DNA of 64,000 nucleotides from Theobroma cacao (Eukaryota; Streptophyta; Magnoliopsida; Malvales; Malvaceae), in the NCBI RefSeq assembly GCF_000208745.1, contig NC_030855.1, positions 16,864,947 to 16,928,946 on the forward strand. The letters run 5' to 3'. Shown in pieces: positions 54,194 to 64,000 of the stretch (positions within the stretch are counted from its first letter, which is position 1; every line of letters starts with the position of its first letter). The notes under the pieces are model-generated. The model saw only the letters and a program-made list of their open reading frames with translations, was not told the DNA's origin and ran no database searches. The translations under genes were made by a program, and so were the position numbers.

Positions 54194-55365
54194 TTAATGT
54201 TTTAACTATAGGCACACGGATGAGAAAAGGAAAGATGCCTCTGCTACTAACCCTAGAAGGGAATTTCGTTATTTCATATATACAAACAGGTTTGGAATTG
54301 CAGTAGTGGTAGTGGTATAATTAATCCTGTATAGGCATACGACTATGAGTTCAATCTACCATTAATTAAATCAGCTGATCATGTCACTCAAGCTGATCCC
54401 AAGTTCTTCACCACTAATCAACATGATTAAAATAGTTTTCTTTGTAGCATAAGCACAACAGAAAGTTTGTCGTGTTCATTATTTAAAGGTTAAAATCAAG
54501 GGCTAACAATTAATATAATGCATTTTGATCAATTAATTTGCCTGCTCTATTTCCCAGAAAAAATAATATTACTATTTGGTAATGTGCTTCTTCTTAGAAA
54601 GATGAGAAGAAAGCTTGTTAATTAATTAACAATCTTCAGTTTCAGCTACCTTAACCTATTTTATTTTTTAAAGCATTCCTGCAAACTAGAGAGAAATAGT
54701 AAGATAATCCTCAGTTGAAGATTAAAATCATTTTCATCATCACTCAGCGTTGTTTACAATTTTGCCAGTCTCACTTAAATCTAAAGACAAAAAGAAGGTG
54801 CTCTAGGATCCCCTTTTGCTAGAATGGGTTGCTTCAACTTGTTCAATACTAAAAGGTTCAGAAAAGAAAGGTGTCACTTTTAAAGCATCTTCAGTTTTTT
54901 ATGAAGTAATGATCAAGGACAGAAGTGAAGAAACGAAGAATAAATGCTATCAGTACAAGAAAAGAATGAGATGTTTCCATTAACTAATATGACCAAATAT
55001 TAAAGCTTGGCGAATCTAAAGTTAATTGATTCATCCTATCAAAGTCAAGATTAGACACACCATAGTTTTGCTTAGCTTAACTTGCATCCATTCTTCTCAA
55101 AAACCATTGAGGGAACAGCAAATCGAGTTGAAAAAGACTTGGAGAGGTCATCAGGATCAGCTAACACCAAGCCCTGATCAAAATTCTGCATATATGTGTA
55201 AGGATCATAAGAAACATGCACCCGAGTACTCGATGAACAATCAAAGATCTTCTCCTTTTCCCTCATCAGCTTTCTCCATACCATTCTCCACCTTGGCAGC
55301 TTTGATCTAGTCACCAACACATTGATTGAAAGCATCCGGTCATACTAGCTTTTTGCATAGCCTTG

Positions 55366-55789
55366 ATAGTTAGATAGTTTGTTAATGTTGGATTTATTAA
55401 TGAAAAGTTGTGACTCAAGAATTATAAATAATTACCTTATTAAAATATAACTTTTGAAAGGTTATTAGATATAATTATTGAATAATTGTATTATGAAAGG
55501 AAATAACTATTTGAAGAGTTAATTCTGAAAAGAAACAAGTCTTTTCATACTTTTGAAAAGTCATATTATGAAAAGAAACAAGTCCTTTTATTGAAAGACA
55601 TATTCGTTAGTTTATTATATAAACAATGTTCTTACACTGTGAATTTTACAATTCTAATAAGTGTATTAAGGACTTTGTTGTATCTTGGAGGTTGAAAAAA
55701 ATACTTTAAGGAAAGTGACAATTCACTCCCTCAAAGTCATACTTTTTCTTTTTCTGAAAATATTATTCTTCTTCTCAAATTTTTTAACA
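55366..55789 (+). repeat. 5' LTR of the Copia element
   Basis: Shares GATAGTTTGTTAATGTTGGA and TTATTAATGAAAAGTTGTGA with the 3' LTR and ends TTTTTAACA at 55789. Slightly longer than the 3' LTR through small insertions, and visibly diverged from it. Confidence 0.85.
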
Positions 55790-55829
55790 TTCTTAAGGTA
55801 TTTTTTCAGAACTTTTTCGCAATTATTTC

Positions 55830-56672
55830 ATGATGGAGACTGGGTTGGATTCAAGTGTGAAGGTTCATTTCCAAAATCAAGAAGTGATCAAACTCGATAA
55901 ATTCAATGAAACGAATTTCACTAGAATGAGGGATAAGATGATATTCATATTAACCACATCAAAAATTTATTATGTTCTTGAGATGGATCAAACATTAAAT
56001 CCAAAAAAATCACATCAATAGAAGCAACATTTTTTGAAAATATCGCTGCACAACAATTACTACCAGAACCATTCCTGATGTTAACATGGAGAAACGGAAA
56101 CATGATGAGATTATATGTCTTGGATACATTCTCAATTTTCTCACTGATCGACTGTATGATCTCTTCAGACATAAGACTTTAGCAAAAGAAATTTAGACTG
56201 CACTTAAGGAAACGCACAAAAAGGAGAAAAAAGGTGCAGATAAATTTTTTGCATTGAGATACTTTGAGTTTACCATGACGGATATCAAACCAATTATGGA
56301 TCAAGTACATGAGTTACGAATTCTGGCCTCTAAATTAAGCGAATTGGAAATCAGAATTCTTGACTCACTTCAAGTGGGAGCAATTCTATCCAAACTTCCA
56401 CCTTATTGGAATGGATATAAGAAGAAAATTTTGTACTCTCCAGAAAGTTTTACTATTGAAGAGTTTCAAACTCGTTTGCATATTGTGGCAAAAAATCATG
56501 CTAGAGATGCACTCATTCTTGGGTCAAATATAAATTTCATCAATGAAAAAGAAAAAGGTTCTGGAAAATTAAAAAGAAATAGAACCAGAAAATAGATTTC
56601 AAGAAATCCAAGAAATATACAAGTGATAAAATGTGTTATCATTGTGGAAAGAAAGGACAATTTATCAAGGAG
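55830..56672 (+). pseudogene. Copia gag relic
   Basis: LDKFNETNFTRMRDKM and ILTTSKIYYVLEMD mark the N-terminal gag region. LSKLPPYWNGYKKKI and FTIEEFQTRLHI lie in the gag (UBN2-type) domain at 56254-56595. The zinc knuckle CYHCGKKGQFIKEC (56631-56672) has Q where the third zinc ligand H is expected. Frameshifts at about 56018, 56195 and 56595. Confidence 0.85.
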
Positions 56673-59600
56673 TGCAAGTTCAAAAATTATGAAAATCTTG
56701 AAAACAAGATTACTGCTTTCGGTTATAGAAAGAAGGTAAACCTCGTTGAACATGATGTTGAAGAGCTTGTTGCGATGGTGATTGAAATACATATTGGAAT
56801 GGTTACCGAAGTAAATATAGCTACTGCAACAAAACATTCAGAATGGTGGTTAGATTTTGGTGCTACTATTCATGTTTGCAATGACAAAGGCAATTTAAGA
56901 GTTATGAAGAACTCAAGAAACTGAAAGAATTTCTAATGGGGAACCATAATCCTACTAAGGTACTTGGCAAAGGAACGGTTGAGTTAAAATTTATCTTAAG
57001 GTAGAAATTAACTTTACTTAATGTATTCCATGTTCTTGAAATTAGAAACAATCTTGTATCTGCACATTTATTATGTAAGCATGGTTTTATGATTGTACTA
57101 GAATACGATAAGGTTGTAGTATCGAAAAATATTGTTTTTGTTGGAAAAGGATATTCTTATGACGAAATGTTCAAACTCAGTATCAATGAAATGAATAATT
57201 CTTTTGCATATACTGTTGAGCATTCTTCTGACTTATGGCATGCTAGATTAGGTCATTTAAATTTTCAATCTTTAAAATTTATGTCAAAACATGGTTATAT
57301 TTCATGTCAAAAAGATAGTTTTGAAAAATTAAAATTTGTGTCAAGGCAAAATTGACTAAAAAACTTTTTTCCAAAAATTTGAAAGAAAATTAGAATTATT
57401 AGAACTTATACATTCTGATATTTGTGAACTAAATGGTTTACTAACAAGAGGAGGAAAAAGCTATTTTATACGTTCATTGATGATTATTCTCACTTCACTG
57501 ATGTTTATTTAATGAAAACAAAAGATGAAGCATTTGACAAATTCAAAGAATTTAAAACTATTGTTGAAAAATCAAAAGGAAAAGAAGATTAAAATTCTTC
57601 GAAGTTATAAAGGAGGAGAATATTTTCCAAACTCATTTTCTCTATTTTGTAAAGAAAATGGAATAATTCATCAAAGAACAGCTCCTTATACACCCCAACA
57701 TAATGGATTAGCTTAAAGAAAAAATAGAACATTGGCAGATATGGTAAATAGTAGGTTGTTAAATGCAAAGGCTCCTTTTAATCTTTGGAGAGAAGCACTT
57801 TTAATAGCGTGTCATATAAGTAATAGAGTTACTTTAAAGAAATTACTTATGACATTATACGAATTATGGAATAATGGTAGAAAACTAAATTTGAATTATT
57901 TTAAAGTGTGAGGATGTATAGTTTATTATAAAGTCACAGATCCTCATAAAACGAAATTAGGACCTATAGGCATTAAAAGTATTTTTGTTGGTCATGCACA
58001 AAATTCAAGAGCATATAGATTACTTGATTTAAATTCTAATGTTATAATTGAATCTATATATGTTGATTTCTTTGAAAATAAATTTATTTACAATTCTATT
58101 AATGTTAAAAAAGAAAAGCAAGTTAAAATGGCTCCAATAGTTGGTGAAAAAAGAAAAGAAATTAATGAATCTATTGAGCCAAAAAGAAGTCAAAGACTGA
58201 GAAAAGAGAAACATTAGATTCTGATTATGTTTCCCCATATTCAATTATTTTTCTAGTTAAAGGAGATAGAACTAAAATAATAAATAAAACACCACTTCTA
58301 CTAAGTGTAGATGAAGACCCAAAGGTTTTAGTGAAGCAATGTCTTCAAGAGATGCAGTTTTTTGGAAAGAATCTGTAAATGATGAAATGGACTCAATAAT
58401 GTCTAATAACACATGGGTTTTAGTTTATTTAGCTTCAGGTTCTAAACCAATTAGATGTAAATGGGTGTTTAGAAGAAAATATAAGACCGATGGTTCTTTA
58501 GAAACCTTTAAAGTAAGATTAGTTGCTAAAGGTTTCAAACAAAGGGAAGGCATAAACTATTTTGATACATATGCTCCAATAGCTAGAATAACATCTATTA
58601 AAACACTTATAGCATTAGCTTCTATCTATATGTTACATATACATTAAATGGATGGTAAAACAACCTTTTTAAATGGTAATTTAAAGAAAGAAGTATACAT
58701 AGAACAACCAGAAGGTTTAATACTTCCTGAAAATAAGAAAAAAGTTTGTAAATTGGTTAAATCACTTTATGGGCCAAAGCAAGCTCCTAAACAATGATAT
58801 GAAAAATTTGACTCATCCATATTATCTTATGGTTTTAAACATAATGGAGCTGACAAGTGTGTTTACTCAAAATTTACCAAAGATTATGGGGTAATAATAT
58901 GTCTTTATGTTGATGATATGCTAATATTTAGCAATAACAGGATCTGCACAAATGAAACAAACACATACTCAACCTTTAAAATGAAGGATTTGAATGAGGT
59001 TGATATCAATAATAATGGTTATATTATCAATCAAAGTCACTATATTGAGAAATTGATCAATATAAAAGAATTTAGTACTCCATATGACTCAAGTATGAAA
59101 ATCCATGAGCATGGTGACCAAGTAATTGCACAACTTGAATATGCTAGTGCTATTGGAAGCATTATGTATGCTATGCATTGCACTAGGCCAAATATTGCAT
59201 TTGTAATCTACAAATTATCAAGATATACAAGTAGGCCTAATAAAATTTATTGGAAAGCCATTGGGAGAGTTCTTAGATATCTTAAAAGAACAAAAATTTT
59301 GACTTACATTATTTAGACTATCCAGGAGTATTAGAAAGATACTCTGACGCAAGTTGAATTACTAGTGCAAATGATAATAAGTCCACTTCATGTTGGATTT
59401 TTACACTAAGAGGTGGTGCCATTAGTTAGGCATCTAAAAAAAAAACTTGCATATCACATTCAACAATGGAGTTTGAGTTTATAGCTTTAGCTACAACAGG
59501 AAAGGAAGCAGAATGGTTAAGAAACTTGTTATTAGATATAGAGTTGTAGCCACAACCGATGCCAGCCATTTTCTTATATTGTGATAGTGCTACTACAATG

Positions 59601-59837
59601 TCTAGAGCATATAGTGATGTCTATAATGGAAAATCTATACATATTAGTTTAAGGCATAATTATATTAGAGAATTAATCTTCAGTGGGGTAATTACCATAA
59701 CATCTGTTAAATCTGTAAGTAATTTTGTAGATCCTCTAACAAAAGGTTTACCAAGGGATTTGGTAAGTAGTGTTATAAAAGGAATGGGTTTAAGACCCTT
59801 ATTAGACACCAATAACAAGAACCTAACTTTTAATTAA
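56673..59837 (+). pseudogene. Copia pol relic: protease, integrase, RT, RNase H
   Basis: Protease: WWLDFGATIHVC (about 56846) has F in place of S in the D-S-G active site. Integrase: HSSDLWHARLGHLNFQSL zinc-binding region (about 57217), DDYSHFTDVYL, LRSYKGGEYF (a Y in the second DxxGE position) and QRTAPYTPQHNGLA. RT: NNTWVLVYLASGSKPIRCKW, FRRKYKTDGSLE, RLVAKGFKQREGINYFDTYA and the catalytic YVDD at about 58907-58918, intact. RNase H relic 59330-59837 (CDSATTMS; DPLTKGLPRD). Stops at about 57355, 57716, 58648, 58797 and 59316. Confidence 0.9.
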
Positions 59838-60411
59838 TAACCTCTAATTACAAAGTTCAATGGGTAAAAATAAGTCATTGTTATGTGTCTGTGATGCACT
59901 ATTAGAATCCATTCCTCAAAATCTTGTTTGAAAATAATTCAGTCCTTTGCATATAGAGGTTGAGTTTATACTCTTAATGGAGTTGAATATTATATTATGG
60001 AAAGAAAAATGTCTAGAGCAATGGGGACATTAATGAAAACTCCACCTACATAAACATAAAGAGTGGTGTCGCTTCAATAAGAAGAATTTGGGAGATTCTC
60101 TTGTAAATGTTTATTATGGACAAGATAAGCTCATGGCTATTATGGTGCTAAAAGTGAACAACCATTTACAGAAATATAAATGAATATTATGTATGGTATA
60201 TCTTCAATTCTAACACTAGCAGTCGAGGTTCAATCTACAAACACCATCTACTTCATTAGGGTCTTGAGATGCATTCACTAATTGATGGTTCAAATCGAAA
60301 GATACCTTCTTGTATGCATAATATTTGTTTGTGTGAAAGGCACAAAATAAGTAAATAATATATATATATATATATTATAAAAAAAAACAATATTTCAAAC
60401 TAGTGGGGGAT

Positions 60412-60813
60412 TGTTAGATAGTTTGTTAATGTTGGATTTATTAATGAAAAGTTGTGACTTAAGAATTATAAATAATTACCTTATTAAAATATAACTTTTG
60501 AAAGGTTATTAGATATAATTATCAAATAATTGTATTATGAAAGGAAACAACTATTTGAAGAGTTAATTATGAAAAGAAACAAGTATTTTCATACTATTTG
60601 AAGAGTCATATTATGAAAGGAAATAAGACTTTTTATTAAAAGACATATACGTTGGTTTATTATATAAACAATGTTCTTTCACTGCCTATTTCACAATTCT
60701 GATAAGTATGCTAAGGACTTTGTTATATCTTAGAAGTTGAAAAAATACCTTGAGGAAAGTGACAATTCATACCCTCAAAGTCATACTCTTTCTTCTTCTC
60801 AAATTTTCTAGCA
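60412..60813 (+). repeat. 3' LTR of the Copia element
   Basis: 402 bp from TGTTAGATAG to TTCTAGCA, followed directly by the copy B gene sequence (TTGGCTCCATCTC). Confidence 0.88.
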
Positions 60814-61186
60814 TTGGCTCCATCTCAACTCTTGAGTGCCTAAGCTGCACCATTTGTTGAGTTTCATAGAGAAAGAAAAGCTATAGAATAAGTGGTTTTA
60901 GATCTTGTTCTGGCTTGAGTGTAAAGCCTCTGGGTCCATTCAATAGTGTACTTGTACAGAAGGAACATGTTCAAAGTCAAACCGTATGATGCCCCTGATA
61001 ATGGAATGATTTTTCAAAATAAACGAAATTTCAAGGTTAATTTTACTTACCATACTTGATTTTTTTTATGAAGGTATTTCAATAAGTTGATCTTGAAATT
61101 ATGCTACATGTGATGGTAAGTTTTTTAAATGTTCCTTTGGGTTTACTACTATAATTTATAACACAACTATCTACATATGTAGTTGA

Positions 61187-62444
61187 TGTCGACTCCATGA
61201 ATTTTTGATGATAACAAAACATTTCCATTCATTAATGTCTAACTATACTACTTAAGTGTGCAGGATAAAAATGTATGTCACGTAATAAAATAATCACTTC
61301 AAAGCAAACATCAAAACTCATCAGAATAAGGGGTCACAAAATGAATTACAAACAGAAGCCTCTTAGTCGGTTAACTAAAGGAATTAGTTAGTTAAAATCC
61401 AAAAGTGAAAATCCAAGGTGAAGGCAGTCAAATTTGTGAAGAACAATTCAAGAAGTCTTGGGTGACTAACATATCTCATGACTAATTAAAGGCAATGGAA
61501 GATTAGCATTAATAAGCTAAGAGAAGAATTAGTCAAACAAAGAAAAGTTGGTGAAGCTGGTTACTCTAGAAATAGTAAGCTCTTAATCGATTAAAGTCTT
61601 TCTTAACCGATTAACAGAGTAAAGCAGACTAGAAGACAGAGAAGACTTAACTGATTAAAAAGTATGGTTAGCCAGCTAAAAGCTCATTGTCAAAAAATTT
61701 GAATTTGAATGTCTGAAGACAAACTAATGACTAGAAAGGATTTTAAACTGTTTCCAACAATTTGAAGTTGTCAAACATCATCAGTGTTGATTTTTCAAGT
61801 ACAAAAGACATCTCTAACGACTAAGAAGATTATGAGATGCTTCCAAGAACCAAAGAGAATTAAGAATTGCAAAAATCCTCTCACTCCTTCTTCTTATATT
61901 TCACTCAAATCTTTGTAATAGAATTTAGCACTTCATCTTGTATCATTCAGATCAAGTTAGTGATTATAGGTACATCTTCATATCTGTATTCGTTGATTAC
62001 TTAGAATGTGCGAGGCACTCTAAGGGATTTGATCAAGCTTAGGATAGCTTGGTTGTCGTTTTAGGTTCTAACTTACCCTTAGAAAAGTTAGTTTAGACTT
62101 TGGTTGATCCCGAAAAAAATCATTGTTAAAGGTTGTGGCTGAGCCTGTGAAAAGCCATTGTAAAAACTTGGTGGAAGCTTGTGAATTTTACTGAATTTAA
62201 TGAAGTAACTTAGAAATCTTAGATTAAGAGATCAAGGTAGTAGATATAGGTTAAAGGGATCGAACCACTATAAATCATTGTGTTTTGTTTACTTTCCTTT
62301 AACTCTTGACACTTAAATCATTCTTCCAACAAGCTTTAAACTTCTACTTTCAAATTACCTCCATTAGCTCTTAACTTAGAAAGAATTTTCTTATCATTCA
62401 GAAAGTGTTATTCACCTCCTTTAACATACTTTTTAGGACCAACA
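61187..62444 (+). mobile_element. Solo LTR, Sirevirus-like Copia
   Basis: Starts TGTCGACTCCATGAATTTTT and ends CACCTCCTTTAACA...GGACCAACA, with TG...CA ends and 1258 bp. The end wording matches Sirevirus-type LTRs as I remember them, in which GGACCAACA is followed by the ATTGGTATCAGAGC primer site. Several TTAATCGATTAA/TTAACCGATTAA words occur at 61360-61680. Flanks are GTTGA and ACTGA; copy A has GTTGATGCATTG uninterrupted at 35738. No coding sequence. Confidence 0.7.
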
Positions 62445-64000
62445 ACTGATGCATTGCCCTGCAAAGTGACAATTGGAATAGTTCGGTTGATTTGAACTGT
62501 CAAGATTGATTAAAATTGAATTTTAATGCTTTTACTTCTCTTCAAATCATTATTCAAACTTATTATGTACTCATAATTAATGAAAATGCTAATTATCCTA
62601 AAAAATATACTATCTTGAAAAAGAAATAATTAATTATGGGATGCAAGGGCTTCAAACTGCTGCAGCTTTTAGGTTTGGGATTCAGGGCCCAAACAAGGTG
62701 TCCTTGTTGTTCCTTCCTTTATTTTACTTGGTACAACCTTTGAATTTATTGGTTTTCTTTTATTCTACCTATTCTATTTATTGGGTACTAGCCTTATTTG
62801 ATTCAAATTCGACATGATCTAAGTTGGACAATTTGAATAATTAATTCAAAATGATCCAAATATGAATAATCAGTATAAATTTAATTCGATTAATTTTAAC
62901 TTGAATCTAAGATAACTTAAATCCTAATGACTAATTCCTAATAATCTAAACCTGCATGATATAAATTTTAATAATTTAAAAGTCCAACTAAAATTTGTCG
63001 AATTTAAAATGAACCATATTAAATCTGAATTTGATCATTATTTTTGAGTCGTTGTCACCTCATGAAAAAAGTTAGATTTCTAAAGAAGTGTTTATGAAAG
63101 GTGCTTCATAATATGTATAAAAAAATTTACTCTGTAATTGAGGAAGTTTCTTTAACCTTTTGGCAAGTCTCTAAAAGGTTACCTTAATAATTGACTCTCA
63201 ACTCTTAATGTGTTAAATTTTAGATGGGCATCTAAAGTGATAACAAATAGAGAGGCCTTTGCTATATTTATTTAAAATATAAAGAATTTAAGAGATGTGA
63301 GATTATCACCAATTTAATATTCTCCCTCCGTTCATGTGTACGTAGTACAGGCTTATCACATGCACGAGACAAATAGAAAAGAGACTAAAGGAAAGGCCAA
63401 TAACAAACAAGGCAATGCCTTTTTTTAATATTGTATTGAATTTGTAAGACGAGCATTCAACCTTAAATCAATTAGTAATAAGTGATGATATTCTTGTTAT
63501 ATTATATACCCAACATACGCCTAATTTAATAGACTTGGGATTTCTTTTATCACCGCTTCAAGATTCTCCTTTATGCAAAAATCACAAATCTATCACACGA
63601 CACGAATCAACGAAAAGGCCAGCGAATGAACTCTACTACTATGTTGAATTTTTAAGACTATATCCAACTTAAAACCAAAATACTCCTAATTTATCTAGTA
63701 TAAATTTCTTTTATCATCAATCTAATACTCTGCTTCACATTTAAGGGCCACAGATCTATTACGTAACGTAAATCAACGAAGGAGAGTGACAGAGGAGCTA
63801 ACAAATAGGAGTAGTGCCTACTTATATATATATATATACAAAAAGAAACAATTTTTTCTCTTAGAATAGTTCAATATGATCTATGTTTTCAGTTGGTTAC
63901 AATTTGTCCTCATCTATTTTGTATTGTCTCTTTTTCTTTTTGGGCTCCCTAAACACTTTTCTTATCCCCAGATCAAATTTAAAATTTTAAAAAAAATTTA
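62445..64000 (+). other. Remainder of copy B, noncoding
   Basis: Collinear with 35743-38455 of copy A minus the hAT-like element and the second 321 bp unit. No gene recognised. Confidence 0.7.

Larger units (their letters stand above)
55366..60813 (+). mobile_element. Ty1/Copia LTR retrotransposon (degenerate)
   Basis: Order LTR-gag-PR-INT-RT-RNaseH-LTR, the Copia order. LTRs are 55366-55789 and 60412-60813. Flanks CCTTG (55361-55365) and CATTG (60812-60816, overlapping the LTR end) resemble a 5 bp duplication with one mismatch, and copy A reads CCCTTGG uninterrupted at 35367. A polypurine tract, AGTGGGGGAT, precedes the 3' LTR. Numerous stops and frameshifts. Confidence 0.93.
55072..60867 (-). 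pseudogene. Small uncharacterised gene, copy B, split by a Copia element
   Basis: Paralogue of 35079-35423. The first 18 codons (MKLNKWCSLGTQELRWSQ) are at 60814-60867; the rest (GYAKS, stop, then VLVTRSKLPRWRMVWRKLMR ... YDPYTYMQNFDQGL ... RSF-type tail) runs from 55360 down to 55072. The Copia element, in the opposite orientation, lies between codons 18 and 19. A TAG seven codons after the junction and substitutions in conserved residues (LVLADPDDLSKSF) show loss of function. Confidence 0.85.
42189..63976 (+). repeat. Segmental duplication, copy B (interrupted)
   Basis: Collinear with copy A in four blocks: 42189-42555, 54194-55365, 60814-61186 and 62445-63976. Between them are the MULE, the Copia element and the Sirevirus-like solo LTR. 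At each junction the copy A sequence is continuous. Confidence 0.93.

Noticed and set aside
42500..54200. Common origin of TRIM LTR ends (TGTCACGG) and the MULE motif (CGTGTCACGG)
   Set aside because: They share only 8-9 bases; flanking sequences and contexts differ entirely. Treated as coincidence.

Overview
The window is nuclear DNA from a flowering plant, most likely a eudicot. Spliceosomal U1 and U2 snRNA genes have plant-type promoters, intron-containing genes are dispersed, and at least half of the sequence is transposable-element (TE) material. Only three protein-coding genes look intact: a three-exon membrane-protein gene at 28634-31846 (candidate plant GET2/G1IP), a small uncharacterised gene at 35079-35423, and an LEA_2/NHL-type gene at 40087-41952. 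I cannot name the species. Two assembly gaps (10313-11273 and 24228-25197) lie inside the two LTRs of one large retrotransposon.

Layout. 1-900: the last exon of an SPL1/SPL14-class transcription factor gene, flanked on both sides by consecutive pieces of a repeat that recurs at about 3800-4985. 1881-2006: a U1 snRNA pseudogene. 2237-7815: a broken PIP2-type aquaporin gene, with a TRIM retroelement nested in another TRIM in exon 1 and more repeats in intron 1; two TRIM solo LTRs follow. 8941-26401: a 17.4 kb Ty3/Gypsy element of the Tat/Ogre type, with long LTRs, an extra ORF1, gag-pro, an in-frame intron, RT-RNaseH-aRNH-integrase and a 12-copy minisatellite in its 3' UTR. It sits inside an older acidic gene relic. 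26891-27963: complete U2 and U1 snRNA genes, both on the minus strand.

33834-38455 (copy A) and 42189-63976 (copy B) are two copies of a segmental duplication. Copy B is split by an 11.6 kb MULE (42556-54193), a Ty1/Copia element (55366-60813) and a Sirevirus-like solo LTR (61187-62444). Copy A carries a hAT-like element and a 321 bp tandem duplication. Each copy therefore records the empty site for insertions in the other, which makes several boundaries unusually firm.

The most interesting object is the MULE. It carries a mudrA-type transposase relic and, on the opposite strand, a DUF1985-Ulp1 (C48) peptidase gene relic. Six blocks of noncoding or intronic DNA in it are packed with tandem repeats built on one short motif, GTGTCAC/GTGACAC (often the near-palindrome CGTGTCACG). 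Three of the blocks have an exact 31 bp period. This resembles the motif arrays recognised by VANDAL-type anti-silencing proteins in Arabidopsis, but with a different motif, so it is a candidate undescribed element-specific recognition system. That functional reading is inference.
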